Shown: piece by piece, positions 1-12,580 of the stretch
Layout: each line of letters starts with the position of its first letter
Position numbering within the stretch: the stretch's first letter is position 1
NCBI RefSeq assembly: GCF_000350225.1
Contig: NW_005178685.1
Location: 283,670 to 311,451, forward strand
From: Chondrus crispus
Lineage: Eukaryota; Rhodophyta; Florideophyceae; Gigartinales; Gigartinaceae
Reading direction: 5' to 3'
DNA: 27,782 nt
Made by a program: the position numbers and the translations under genes
Notes under the pieces: generated by a model
What the model was told of the DNA's origin: nothing
What the model saw: only the letters and a program-made list of their open reading frames with translations
The model's database searches: none

Positions 1-720
1 AGAACAGCCAACTGCAGCCTAATGGGAAGTACTAGACACAAGTTCTGGTATAGATACGTCTCAGAGATGTTGGGAGCATTGTGTGGAGAGATAGGGGGTG
101 TTGATATGGTGATTTTATTGAATCGCTACAGAACGGGGTAGGTGAGAGCCAGAGAGAGATATTGTCAGGTGTGAGACAAAAACGAAGAAACCGGTAGAAT
201 TGAGAGGCGCTTGCACATGGAGATGCAAAACGATGGCCAGGAGCCTTCTGGGGAACGTCGACATGGTGGCATGAATGCCAGCCTGCCCAGATACGAGAGG
301 TTTTCAATGTAATCGAAGCGGAAAGCGCAATCATCAAGGCCAAAGTTTTCTTTTTTTCTTTTTTTCATCCCGTTCTCTTCACTTATCCTATCATAACGCA
401 ATGCCTGCCCCGTTGCGACTTTGTTCAGTTTAGCAGTACAGTATGACGCCCGTAGTGTATGATCACACTCCTGGCCCGACGAGATCATGCTGATATGGCT
501 GAGGGGAATTCGGGGCTTACCTATGGGTATGTTGTATGCAGCATATGATTGGATGCTGCGGTGGTCAAGAGAGCCGAGTGGGGGCCTTTTTTCCATGCTT
601 TCTGCATCCGACATGACAAGAAAAAGGGGAACTTTTAAGAGCCCGGCTAGTCCGTGTGTCCATAGAAGGCACCCAGGCGCGGGCCATATCTCGCAGCCGG
701 AGACCAGGCGATGGCGCAGC
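1..720. other. gene-poor left edge, no supported gene
   Basis: No conserved protein is recognisable. The longest open frame is on the minus strand (614 to 165). Its first 50 or so codons read smoothly and run into a possible GTAAGC splice donor near 525, but the product resembles nothing I know and the donor differs from the GTACGT donors of the confident genes. It could be the first exon of a gene running off the left end, or chance. Confidence 0.4.
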
Positions 721-734
721 TGCTGATATCAGCA
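721..734. repeat. 14-bp perfect palindrome
   Basis: TGCTGATATCAGCA is its own reverse complement. It lies four bases before the larger inverted repeat at 738-792, so the two may be parts of one structured element. No function is evident. Confidence 0.7.
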
Positions 735-737
735 TAT

Positions 738-830
738 TTTTGCACCACGACTGCTGGCCCTTTTAAAAGGGCCAACAGTCGTGGTGCAAATACATGCCCT
801 TCAAAAGGGCCAACAGTCGTGGTGCAAATA
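738..830. repeat. near-perfect palindrome plus an extra direct copy of one arm
   Basis: Arm 1 (738-764) and arm 2 (765-792) are reverse complements with one mismatch, meeting at the centre TTTTAAAA. The 28 bases of arm 2 recur exactly at 803-830, a period of 38 bases. In RNA this would form a stem of about 26 bp. It could be the remains of a small inverted-repeat transposon or a replication-slippage product. No transposase is nearby. Confidence 0.85.
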
Positions 831-1111
831 TATTCGTCGAATCGGGTGTCGCCGTGGGGACAGAAAAAAATGCACCTCCTCGAGGCCCCCACCCTTCATA
901 CGATACGCCTCGCTTTATTTCGATGCTGCAATCCCCTCCGCTCCGCTTACCCAACTGCCCGCCAATGCAAAACCACCACATACCCGAATGCACTGCAATT
1001 TCACTCTACCCGCTCCTGCCCTGCAATCCTGATCGTTACGCGGGGCTCCCCTACCTCGCTTCCACCGCGACGCTATCCACCCGCAACGCAGCCGAGACAG
1101 ACATGATACGT

Positions 1112-1147
1112 CAAGCAGAACAAGCAGAACAAGCAAGACAAGCAGCA
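1112..1147. repeat. four tandem copies of a 9-bp unit
   Basis: Units CAAGCAGAA, CAAGCAGAA, CAAGCAAGA and CAAGCAGCA follow one another without gaps. They lie in open but unrecognised frames and look like a simple microsatellite-type expansion. Confidence 0.75.
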
Positions 1148-1419
1148 CAAACAAAACAACTTTGCCACGGGACAAAACAATGTAAAATTCAACGAATTCG
1201 AGAATTGACAGGCCCGCTGACGCGCCTCTTTTTTTGCATCACACTCGCTGCCTCATGTCGTGCTAAATTATTTTGCATTTAACTTTGTCGCCTTCGATCC
1301 GAGATACTGTATCCTATAGGCTTGTAAATCAAAAAAACATAAGGTTTTGTACGCTGCTTTTGTTGCTGCACAAGCAACTTCTCAAGATAGGGATAGACAA
1401 TTCGCCCTTTGTTTTACCA

Positions 1420-1429
1420 CCCCCCCCCC
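1420..1429 (+). repeat. 10-base C homopolymer
   Basis: A run of ten C inside a pyrimidine-rich stretch. It is one of several long C runs in the window. Confidence 0.9.
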
Positions 1430-2949
1430 TTTTCCTTTGTCTCGCGATGTAATCCACAACATGCTCGTGTCCCGGGCAAATTATGCACCTCCTCTATCAT
1501 ACACTACCCCCTATCCCCCGCGACCGCAAAAACTTCACCTTAGTCCAGTTTATCCATAACAGCAACAGACTGCGTTCGCTTATCCAACCTGCCCTTGGTT
1601 CCCTGCCTCTCTCGCCTCTTCCCCGACGACACCGCCCTGCACTGACCATGCGCACTGCCATTATCCACCATCCCACTCCACCTCTTCCGTGCCAATTGTC
1701 TGATACAGGAGGAACGCGAAGCCTCCACCACCAGCCCTCGCCTAATTTTCACCATTCTCTCTCTCGCCTTTCTGCGTTCTCTCGCACTACAACGCTGTCA
1801 TTCCCGTCTCGTATGCCGCTCCAACGAATACTGCCAGCGCGCTCGATTTATCTATTTCCTATTCGGCCATCTCCTAGCTACGGTACCTTCCCTCTATTCA
1901 CCGTAAGCCGGAGGGAGGGCTGACCTCCCTGCCCCCTTTCTTTCCACACGAAACGGGCCAGCTACATCTGCCTACACGGTACTGTACTGTACCTGTGCCT
2001 GACAATTCTGTACGATTTATGAGAGTCAAGATGTGCGAAACAAGGGCTCGATCCCCTTTTAGGTGAGTGCCCAACAGTTTTTCTCAACCGTCTACCCTGG
2101 GTAGTTGACCCCACTCTGTGGTTGTGGCACACGCGGAAGCACAACGCCAACACATACAAAAACCGCACTCTGGTGTTCTTGCCCTTTTTTCGCGCAATTT
2201 TGCTCATACCGACGTGTGATACGAATGCTTTACTCGCTGCTGTCGCGAATGAGTCCTGTTCTGCAACACGTGTGTTGGGATAGTTTTTATTTGAAACACA
2301 TGCGATTGCAACGGGTTGTGCAGGGCCATGCAGACCGCATCATACGTTTGATGGCATAACTTGTTTTTCATTTAAAATATCGGGACTTGTTATTCACCCT
2401 CAACATCATTATTCGCTCTGCATCTTTCGCATGTTGCAACAGTAGCATCTACCTTGCAATTTATATGCGTTCATCATAAGGTCGCGGAACCGCCCAATCT
2501 AAACACCATAAACTCCAACAAGAACGGAGACACCGTCAAGAGTTTTGGCCTTTTTGCAATCATTCTCCCCCCTGATGACCACATCCCCGCATGCGAATGC
2601 GAATGCCGTCTGCGCATATTGTTCTTTAAGCCAGTGTGGGGAATCGCGCCCCAATTGTCCATGTCTTGTTCTCCCCTTACTTCCAGCATCCACGTCGACA
2701 ACACCTCACAACACGTCGCATACACACGTTCGAGCACTAGAATTATGCCTTACCCCATGGTCGCTGGCCCCTTCTCATCTCTGCCCTTGACGCATCTAAA
2801 TAACAAATGTCATTTCTCGGTGGCAACACCATTCCCATCACTCTCACATCTCCCCCCCATCCACATCCATATTCACATTCGCTCTCACATTCACATGGCT
2901 ACTGCCACCACACGGTCCTATCACTTGACAATGTGAGAGATCCCTACCT

Positions 2950-3190
2950 GTGCAACACCAGCTGGGCCCGTAAGGGGCAAAGTCGGGTCCGACTATAGGG
3001 ACCGCTATTATTAACACCTTGGCACGCGGTGCGGGATGAACATCCTTGAAGGTTATTACCCCGCCGCCTGTGTAAGCCGGCGAGAGTCGCCAGCGGGCGG
3101 CGGTGTCTATTAATTAGGGTTACTAACCGCGCGGCGGTATAACAAATAAAGGAGACCGAGACCGACCGGGCAAAACGCGAAGCCCCGGTG
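2950..3190. other. GC-rich patch with nested hairpins, possible structured RNA
   Basis: This patch is richer in G and C than the DNA on either side. Inverted repeats that can be read directly include AGTCGG/CCGACT around 2984-2996, GGTCC/GGACC just after, GGCGA/TCGCC around 3080-3092 enclosed by CCGCCGCC/GGCGGCGG arms, and GGTTA/TAACC around 3118-3128. It matches no tRNA, rRNA, snRNA or RNase P motif that I recognise. It could be a structured non-coding RNA or a transposon end. Confidence 0.35.
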
Positions 3191-6100
3191 CGGCAGAGGA
3201 ATTTACTCACATGATCAACATCTTCACAGACAATACCAATCGCTTTGCATTTACTGGATGCGATCATACGTACTATATATTTCAGTGCTCTATCCACCTC
3301 TCCATAGAAAATGCTTCCAATTCTATTAATCTTCCCCTGTAATGCCTGTGTAAGAATTAAATATCATCTCGTCCAAACAACAAAGACACGCCCTCCTTGT
3401 GCAATACAAGCAAGCAGATTAAACAAGACCAAACCGCCCCAATTCCGCCAAAATGGCTCTGACATACCCTCGATCATCGCACCACCTTGCCGAAAATTGC
3501 GACCGACAGTTACAATATTTTCTTCTTCCGTTTAGTCGGTGCTTCGATACGTCTCCCAGCTCCTGACCATCCAATTCGCGACGTGTCCCGGCCACCACCT
3601 CCAAAAGTCATTCCATGACTCATCCCAGCCAACAGGCCGCCGATCAGTAACGTGAGCACCAACATACCCGCGTAGCCCTCGCGGACCCGTACGGAGCCTT
3701 TAAATTAAGGCACTGTGTCGCACGGAATTAAAAACACGACCTCCAAGCAAACGCACCCCCTCATTCGTCATTCAGTTATATCATACGCTGAAGATTCGAC
3801 CGTCTTCCACCGGCATCCAGCCCAATATTCTTGGCAGTTCATTTTAACTAATCCCCAGTATGACACGCTGTGTATCTTTCATACGATACCGTCCTCTCTC
3901 TCCCGACACTCCCAACTCGTGGGCCGTGGTACTTTTCTTTGCAGCACAAGAAGCAACGCTGGTGATGCAAACCCTCCCTGATCGCCACCTTCCACCACTC
4001 TTTCTTCCCCAAACCCGTCAGCATACTGTACGTATGCCCACCGCAATCGTCTATCCGATTCATCGACAAACCGGCGAACCCCTCAAATTCTACAGATTAT
4101 TCCCTCTGACAGAAACGATGCCCCTCAATCAATCTCTCATATGTGGGCCAATGCTCCATTGCTCAAAAACATATTTCTACGGTTTCTCACTGTTGCCTAA
4201 ACGCTCAAATGTTGGAGTCCAATCGCACTCTTTTCCGTATTCCACCCACCCAGTTTCTGCCTTGATGCGCCTTTAAGGTGGGTCCAATCTCTGGGATCGG
4301 AACCAGCACACTAAGTTGTTGTAGTGGCTTGTATGCCCTCCTCGATGAAACGCCTTTCATTGCCGGTGAGATCCAGCTCGGCAACGCTGCCAAATGTCTT
4401 ACCATGTCGCCGAATCACGTATGTGGGCTTTGGTCTTCCAATAGCGTATATGCACCGTTCAGGACAGTATCTACTCAACGTGTACAGCACAGTACAGTAG
4501 CGTACAGCGGTGCTACAGAGTAACAAGTACACCCTCACCTTCTATCCAAATTCGCCTCACACCTCTTCTTATTCCTTACACAGAATTCCTCCATTTTCCA
4601 CGTCCTTGGGCAACCTCTCATCCTCCTGTATCCTACTGATGCTCTCACGAGGACTCGTCTACAATAATCGACTGGTGACGGGCTTTCAGGGAAACGTAGC
4701 AAATTCTCCAACTTTTCATTTTGCATTAATCGCTCGCCCTCCACACGCAGATACCACCAACATCACTGCACACGAGACCTTCAATGAGTCTGCCCTCCCC
4801 ATTCACGTCCTCAGTTTTATCATTACCAGCGATATCCACGCCATTCAACCAATTCCCGCTTCCCACAAGCGCCACGCAAGTCTGTGTTGGAACCAAACAG
4901 ATCGTGCTCTAGACGGTCTTTGATGACCGTTTTTAAATACTTACCTTTCTACCACTTTGCTCTCAATTCTTGTCACTGTGCCCCTTCAAGCCGGGCCTTC
5001 CAATACTTTCCGAGACGTTGTATGCGTGTCCTAAACGAGTGTCCACACCCTGTCAAAACCAGCACCACTGTTGGCAAGTTTCCAAGTCCGGCGACGATGC
5101 TAAAATATTCCTCTTGACATCCACAAACCTCGATACACATGCCCATGCCCGTTTCGCAGTGCTCTTTCAAACCCTTGGATATACGAGTTTCACATCATAT
5201 TGTACCGTACTGTATAGGCGCTTCAGTGCCACGCATTGAGACATGGGGCATTCCAACGAGAACGGTTTCATTGGCTATGGCTCATTCATGCCATATTAAT
5301 CGCAATCCAGCTTCCTTTCATGGTTCTCTGCTGTATGTACAGTTTCTCGATTCCTCCCGTAAAGTATTTTGTAGGAAATTCCTTAGGCACCGAGGCACCG
5401 TCGTACTGTAAGAATCTCGTGATAGGCTTAAGCGTCTTACAGACACGAGACAGTCTCCAGCTGCAGTGGCGCGAACAAGGGCTTTTTCATTTTTCATTTA
5501 TTGGTGGATTTTTATCGGTGGAACGAATTTAGTCCCCCGAATCGAAAAAATCTGGCACAATCTACAAACCTATATCTTCAAAATATGTTGAAGATCGCAT
5601 ATTTTATGGTTCCAGAAATCTCCTTTCCCCCCCCCGCCCTGCCGTTCCCATCATTTCCAAGCTCTGAAAAAAACGCGAGTACAGACATGCCCCTCCCTTA
5701 TCAGCAGCGAATCTTAGATTCGTAATTGATGACAACCCATCCAATTATAATACATTTCAATTTTATTCAGGCACACAGCCATCCCATCCTCAAAGCCAAC
5801 TGCCTTTCATGATAGTCTACTTTCTTACTCTCCTGCACTCACATCTCTCCTGTTTGCATCAGATCGAAAGTCTTTCACTACGGCAAGGTTTACTTGAAAA
5901 CAGCGGCCTCCGCAGTTGAATCACCACCGTCTTTTCTAAAATCTATAATCGATTGACCTCTCTCGACCATATAATCCGATCGCTAACAAAAATACTCTGA
6001 ACCGCATCTTCCTGCACCACACGCATACCGCTGGTGCCAGCGCCAGCAAGCGGTCCCAAGGCCCTGTCACCATTCGCACAAACGCAAAAAAAACAATGCA

Positions 6101-6999
6101 GCCCCGCATTTCTAAATTGAGGTCCCGTACAGTAGATACGTTCTCAAGGAGGGCATATTTGACTTGCTCATGACGCCAATTGCTATGAGTGTCCTTCGCA
6201 AGGTTCCCCGTCATGCGTCACTACCTTGTGTCTCAAGTTTGCCATCATTTACTACACTACCGATGCAGCTTGTTTTTGAAAACCTCACCTCACTTTCAAA
6301 TCACCGTACATCCCTCTTCTCTCAGTCTCTCATAACATAACATACCAATGCTCAACACTCTTCAACATTGCACTGCACTCCACTGCGCAAATGCACCACA
6401 CACAATGTCCTGTGCAATGCCCACAAAACTAATGATGGTCGTTGCATCAGGCTCTTAATTAAGACCGGCCGCCACTTTTAAAAATAAACCTGCCCAACAA
6501 GCCCACGATGAAATTGCCGTTCCACCACTGACATACGTGTACTGGCGTGGACCTTATTTTCGAACAGCTGGCCTTTTCGATTGGACTCGTTCCGATTTTT
6601 TGTATGGCCATATCTTTTGGCTTGCGGCTCCTTCGATAGGACAGTCGGGTCCAGTGTAATCTTGATGTCACACATATTCAAAACTCGTTTCCGAACTCCA
6701 ATCATCTGCCCCAACTGCCACCAGTTCGTGGGGTCACGATCTTGCTCAATTTGCCAAAACATGGCGATGGTGTCTGGAGAGGTACGACCGTCCCTAGTTG
6801 AGTTGCCGGGAGCGGTTTCAGCCGTGGTGGCAAGCCAAAATTTCACATCTGTATGCCCTCATTGACTGCGGTACCCCGTACATAGCAACATCTCAAACAA
6901 TCTCCATTCTATCGTGCTTCAGTCCATTACATGCATTCGCGATTCAACTCTTTAGAAAGAATGACTAACAATTTTCATATTCTTCACAAACGCCGAGCA

Positions 7000-7023
7000 G
7001 TACTGTACCCTTGGGTACAGTAC
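7000..7023. repeat. 24-bp inverted repeat built from the TACTGTA word
   Basis: GTACTGTACCC (7000-7010) and GGGTACAGTAC (7013-7023) are perfect reverse complements separated by TT. Each arm carries one copy of the word that is enriched across the non-coding DNA here. It could be a dimeric protein-binding site or a short hairpin. Confidence 0.85.
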
Positions 7024-7407
7024 GCACAATTGCTCCGTTGATTTCCAGCACAAATACACAAATCCCATCACGAGACTTCGACAGTCCATGACTGTTGATC
7101 CTCCATGCTCCAAAGGACTCGCAAGCCCACTCTGCATGACACTGCAAAGAGACTCCTTTCAGGCTCTCTTCCCACATATCGTTTTCCACACGGGACTAAA
7201 TCACGCCAGACCAAATTGAGGTTAGAACAGCTGTGTACATTACCAGAGATGTGAACCCTCAGCATTGTTGTGGGCAACTATGCTGGGTACAGTACTCTGA
7301 GGACGGCAGTGTGTTCCGCATGCATTGGCACGGCCAGCGAGTCCATCAGCTAGATTGCAACTCACTGTTTTGCTGTGGCTTTTGTCGATATCATGTGGCG
7401 CCATACG

Positions 7408-7436
7408 TGTCCCTTGAGGAATGTCCCTTAAGGAAT
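7408..7436. repeat. 14-bp tandem duplication
   Basis: The 14-base unit TGTCCCTTGAGGAA is followed at once by TGTCCCTTAAGGAA, with one base different. It lies in unrecognised non-coding sequence. Confidence 0.7.
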
Positions 7437-8280
7437 CAGCAAGTCCTCCCTCTCGTCATTCGAGTCTCTCAGCCTAACGCCATGCAACCTCCGGAGTTGT
7501 CGTGGTTGTTGTGGTTGTGTACCTGTACTCGATACGTGTTCAGTGTCTATTATTGTACGGCCGAGCAGGTGCTCTTGAAAATAAGTGAAGTACAGTACCT
7601 GCTTGGACAACCGCACCAATTGATACTCCCAGACCTATCAACAATACCGTCGGGCATACCCCTCGCGACGTGTGAATATGCACCTCAATGAACTATGCAG
7701 AAATCGGCTTTTCAAGGCACTCTTGAGGCTGTTTCATAAAAATTATAGACAGAACACCCTGGCCCGGTTGCAAGCGTCTATGATGACTTTGGCAACGGGA
7801 TGCAAATTTTTGACGTGTAATTTGACGTGTACTGTACGTGTATCCAACTCCCCTTCTGCCCGAGCAGAGACATGTCTATCTATGTACATGTCTAGAACTA
7901 GCCAGTGGTTTCAACGTTTCGGTACCAAGATGCCCTCTCTACCTTGCAGATATCAACAAATGCTCTACAGTGTTTTGTAGCATGTTCATTTCTTCAAGTT
8001 GACTTGAATGCTTCGGAATCCGCAACCTGAATCCGCATTGCTGCACCAGTACCTAGGGTCTCTATAAACGACGAATGTTGGCAAGGAAAAGAGTATCGAC
8101 CTCGTGAGCGCTGTTCGTCTTCTACAAGCTACGGTACATCCAAAGGTAACAGTGACATCCTTCTTCGCCATTGGGGTAAGCACAACACTGTACAGCACCT
8201 TACCCGTATGCTTTCCTTCAGTCTTTCAGAGAGGGCATGACCCTGACTGCCGGCCGCCTGATCGATAACGGTTATGTCTG

Positions 8281-8298
8281 AGGGAAGTATTTTTCCCT
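8281..8298. repeat. short inverted repeat, 6-bp arms
   Basis: AGGGAA (8281-8286) and TTCCCT (8293-8298) can pair around a six-base loop. The hairpin sits just before the 14-bp tandem repeat at 8312. Confidence 0.5.
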
Positions 8299-8311
8299 GA
8301 AAAGTAGACCG

Positions 8312-8339
8312 AGTACTTATTGTACAGTACTTATTGTAC
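8312..8339. repeat. exact 14-bp tandem duplication containing the TACAGTA word
   Basis: AGTACTTATTGTAC occurs twice in a row with no difference. A TACAGTA copy spans the junction. This duplication creates the word, so it suggests one way that copies could arise. Confidence 0.8.
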
Positions 8340-9252
8340 CGCACTGTGTTTGGCATCATCTGCACAGGACTGTATAATGATGCCGATGAAGAATCTGAAT
8401 CATACTGCCCGGATCACAATTAATTCAATTGCTTATCATTATCATTTTAGGCTGTGATGAAACCTCACGATGACTTTCTTGCATGCAATTTCCATTTCAT
8501 GTGAACAACCCGTATCAGTCAAGTGGGACTGTATTGTGCCTACCCTTGAATGGTCGACTTTTCGAAGGGTAGTTGATTGATTAAAACACACGCTCCTTTA
8601 TCAGCATTATTCGAAGCACCGTAGTAGAGATATTCGTAGCTCCCAGTGCCTAGGTGACAAATGGCATCAGGTACTGTTCGGCGACTTCATACGAGGCTTC
8701 TATGCAGCTTCCATTTTCCTAGCCTTTGAATGTCCAATATTTATAGAAGAAACCCTCCGCATCAACGGGAGTAGAACTGTCTCGTTGGGCCACTCCACAT
8801 CCCGGCGAGAATTTCCGTTTCGGAGAGTCGTTTGTGTGCGTAATAGCGGTGCTCTGACTTACAAAACTCTAGACATGAAGGGATAGTCCGAGGAAAATGC
8901 ACTTTTTGAGCTTTCTCGGACAACCGTCTGCCTTTATGTTGAGGTCAAGTGCCTCTTTTGAATGAACTGCGCTGTTCCAACTTCATAGAATCATTGGCTT
9001 TTAATGTCTTCAGAACTGTCGTCCAGAGGTCGCGAAAAAAATTGAAGCTGCAAACAGAAGCGCCAGGGAAAAAGGGCGACAAAGTTTGCGCTCTGAATCA
9101 TCTACAGTACTAGATTTATGCAATTTTGTATCTGGAAACCTGGCCTCATGCGATGACAAAACGACAGTGATGCAAACAGCGCTCGAAGCAAGTACTGTGT
9201 TGTGCGCATTAGGAGCACGCTGCTCTCATAACAGCTATCACGCCGTGTGTCA

Positions 9253-9268
9253 TTGAGCTATAGCTCAA
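9253..9268. repeat. 16-bp perfect palindrome
   Basis: TTGAGCTATAGCTCAA is identical on both strands. It lies in otherwise featureless sequence with no adjacent gene. Confidence 0.8.
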
Positions 9269-12200
9269 CCACAAGGCCGGCTTCTAGACCTCTATGCATG
9301 TCTTCTACGTCAAAAAATAAACTGTACGGCGTTTTGTCAAGGAGTGGTACTCGGCAGTACATGTCGGCTTACTTTTATCGTTGCGGTACTAATCGTTTCT
9401 GCACAGTATAGGCACTTCAACGAAAGCATGTGAAGACCCCAACTCAGAAAAATTGACAGCCTCATACCCGTTTATGCCCAGAGGAACAAATTTCTTGCGG
9501 GTCGTAGAAGTGCAGGTCCTCTCCCTTTGTCCCACAGGCTGCTCCTTAAAACTGCACGCAACGCATCTAATTTCATCGGCTGTTCCCTATGCACTGGAAG
9601 AAAGAGCAAATTCAGTTGCACTTCTGATTCAGAATGGGAGAGGAACCGAAATGATGCAGTACTATTTTTTTTCTTGCCAGGTCCGGCCCTGCGCTCTTGC
9701 CCTCTAAAATGGAACTAGCATATCGTATCGAACCGAAGCTTCTCCAAAGAGTTACTCAACGCAAAGCATATGGTACTCTTCGTTTGGCGCTCTACGTCAA
9801 AGTGAATTCCTTGCTGTTGTTCTCGGCATGTTGCTTAAGCGAGAGTGAGTTCATGTTGTCTTCTATGAGGCCAGGTCTTCAGATTCAAACAGGCCTAAAC
9901 TAAAAGTCGATGTCTTGGAAAGTCTATTTTGTCGTCATTTGGGTAGCAAAACATCGCAAGCCTAAGGCCTCATAAAAATTAAAAACAGCGTATTTTTCAA
10001 ACCGCACATACTGTACCAAGGTACTACAGTATCTTGTTCTGTCTTGAAGATATCGAGTAATTTTGTTGAACGATTGGTAAAAAAAAGGCTGTTCCCCAGA
10101 ATTTCTGAAGGAAGACAGGAAAGAAAGACCTCTTCCTTTTCTGATCTGTTCTGCCTCTAACTCCCTGCAGTATGAAAGGAATCTGTGCCACTCCTGTCGA
10201 AAAATCCCAAGTTCAGAAAAAGTTGTTGAAGAGTGGCCTCATAGGTCGTAGGGAGTGAATTGATTCCACTGAGGCCATCTGTCATGCAGCTAGACAAAAC
10301 TGCAGAGATTTGGTATCCTACACCAAACCAATTTCTACTGATTGCAGCGATGTCTTTCTTCACTCAAAACAAGCCACTCATAGACGCATTTCAAGCTTTC
10401 AGAAGAAAATGTTGAGCCATTACAAAACTGTTGGTTTCTGCATTATAACCTTCGCTGGAAAATGTATACCTTCAGTAGAAGCCGGGAGAAGATGAAAGTT
10501 ATCTCTTCGATCAAGCTCCCTGTAGCTTTTTGGTTTGACTTGCATGTTATTTTGTCCCAGTAGCTGAGTAGATGATGTGGACAGTCGGTGATGTGCGATG
10601 TTGAGCAGGGGTGGATTTCACAGAGCTCATGTCATCGAAACCACATCATGTGGGATTCATGAGATGGGTCATCATGGCTACAGATAATCTTCTTGGACAG
10701 GACGCTGCGCTTTCGTTGAAGTGTGCGATGCTTTTTTCCCCGGCAAAGAAGAAATGCTGCAGTCCGATTTAGATTTGAATGATGAATGCTAGAAACCGTA
10801 TGTATTTCTACACAACTTAGCTGTTGTCCGCCTTATCGATATTCACGTTGGAATGCCCGGTTTATATTAGCACGATGAAATTGAAAGTCGCATCCAAAGT
10901 CCTACTCCCAGAATGGAAGAAATGGAATGCAAAGAAACATCCACTGTCTCGCGTTCCAATACGTACGCATTCCCAACTACAAAAATAGATATTAACGACA
11001 TACTGTGTAGCAAAGAAAGCTCATGCTAAGCGATGGAATTGCCTCTTAATCATTTTCTCTGTGCTAATGAACCTCAGCTCCGAAGTCACTCGGTGTTGCG
11101 CAATCGGAATATTGCTTGTAGTCGAGCCATAAAAAAGCGATTGAGCCAAAAACATAAAGTTATCAGGCACAACTTCACGGTCTTGCGTCTCTATGATTCT
11201 CTTTAAAAAACGCTTTTTCTGGTGATGGAGACGTGCTGAGCTCGAGATGCCTTAGAATGTCGGATTACCTACCCAAGAATATACTCTCAGCGCCTTTTTC
11301 TTCCTACAAAGCTGCGAGAAAACCTCACGCATTGTCACCCTCAATATAGATAGCTCCTAATCTCTAGATTTACTTTACTCGAACTGAACTGGGGGTGAGA
11401 ACATCATGTTGAGCACAGTACTGCATTGTTCTCCATGTCAGCAAAAGCCTTGCAAAAATTCGCAGATGCTTCATTCATTCCCCACTTTATCATTTTATCG
11501 CGAGACAAGGGACTTGCAGGCACTAAACAAATAACTTCTTCTGCGAAACATGGAGAATACGGAACTAGATCATTATGTAATTAGCGTTCTGTAGCATAGG
11601 TCAGCCAGCATTGAAGTGGCAATGCATTTCTCCGTATAATTAGAGCACCTTTGAGTGAGAATTAGAAAGCTAGAAACTGCATTTCCAATACTCGCAGTAA
11701 TCTTCTTCGGCCGCATTAGATACGCTCCTCGCAACTTCGGTTTTACGGAGAGTTGAAAAATCCATCCCACAACCTGCTTCGAGATACCGTAAATTCTCAT
11801 CTCATCTCGAACTATTTTATGAAAACTGATGGTAATTGTCGGTTTGCTCCGCATAGTAATGGTGGGTTATCTTCGAAAATAAACCCAGAGAAAGGTTCTT
11901 TGGGGTGTTTTTAGTGGGATATGATCTCCGTGTAAGACTCGGATTTTTGGCAGAGAGAATCGGTGTTACCTCCATCATACAATCATACTACTCAGCGCTA
12001 GCTGTGACCCTATCGCAGTCCAAGGGGTTGGTAGGCAACGACAGGCAAAAGAAAATCAGTTTGCTCCCCATTGTCCATCGAGAAATCCGAAACTGGACGG
12101 TTAGTCATTCCGATTTTCTATGACCACCGCGGTTTATGACGCCGGTCTCGCGTTCTAACAAATGTAATTATGTCAAACTGTGTTGATTCCACTGTATAAG

Positions 12201-12385
12201 ACTGTGTCGGGGTGTTCATGGGTGGGTGAAAGCGAATTATATGGCCGTCCCATGCCATTCCGAGACAACGTTATGGGTTCCAACCCCAAACTATGAGCGT
12301 CAGCTATTTCTGAATCCACACGCAGTATGCCATGTACCACAGTTTCCGCGCACTTCCAAGTATATTGAAGTTTCGACCCCTCACG

Positions 12386-12485
12386 NNNNNNNNNNNNNNN
12401 NNNNNNNNNNNNNNNNNNNNNNNNNNNNNNNNNNNNNNNNNNNNNNNNNNNNNNNNNNNNNNNNNNNNNNNNNNNNNNNNNNNNN
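12386..12485. other. assembly gap of 100 N
   Basis: Exactly 100 N, the usual placeholder for a gap of unknown size. Distances measured across it are not reliable, and any open frame crossing it is meaningless. Confidence 0.98.
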
Positions 12486-12580
12486 ATTTCCCCCCCCCTC
12501 CAAAAAAAAACCCATTTCCCCCCCCCCCAAGGACCCCATAAAAAAAAAAACGAAGGGCCCCCCCCCCCCCCCCCCCCCCC
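12486..12580. other. low-quality homopolymer flank of the gap
   Basis: Right after the gap come alternating runs of C and A, ending in 23 C (12558-12580). Such a mix beside a gap is typical of poor read ends or a hard-to-sequence C tract. Treat the bases as doubtful. Confidence 0.75.

Larger units (their letters stand above)
1300..6500. other. gene-poor zone with strong C-over-G skew on the + strand
   Basis: No protein domain is recognisable in either direction. The + strand is rich in C and T and poor in G for most of this stretch. For example 2821-2880 has 28 C against 2 G, and 4561-4620 has 22 C against 5 G. Open frames of up to 160 codons exist, but their products are Ser/Thr/Pro/His-rich, as expected from the base composition alone. 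The zone could carry a long non-coding transcript or be decayed transposon sequence. Confidence 0.6.
6500..12385. other. AT-richer gene desert, no supported gene
   Basis: No open frame here gives a recognisable protein or a transposase, reverse transcriptase or integrase motif. The stretch holds several inverted and tandem repeats (listed separately) and many copies of the TACTGTA/TACAGTA word. From about 8,400 to 9,450 and from 10,500 to 11,570 there is not even a sizeable open frame. It looks like decayed intergenic or transposon-derived DNA. Confidence 0.55.

Noticed and set aside
165..614. Minus-strand 149-codon frame with a possible GTAAGC donor
   Set aside because: No recognisable domain, donor unlike the GTACGT of confirmed introns, and no partner exon identified before the window edge.
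2454..2936. 160-codon + strand frame
   Set aside because: Its His/Ile/Ser/Pro-rich product follows from the C-rich, G-poor base composition; no motif.
4935..4948. ATACTTACCT resembling the 5' end of U1 snRNA
   Set aside because: The sequence after it does not match U1 and no Sm site or stem-loops follow; a ten-base match is weak.
6478..6846. 122-codon minus-strand frame with a protein-like start (MKFWLATTAETAPG)
   Set aside because: No family recognised, no supporting neighbour; could be a transposon scrap but the evidence is too thin to list as a gene.
7233..7691. 152-codon + strand frame, Cys-rich
   Set aside because: Cysteines show no spaced zinc-finger or disulfide pattern, and the frame overlaps several TACTGTA words.
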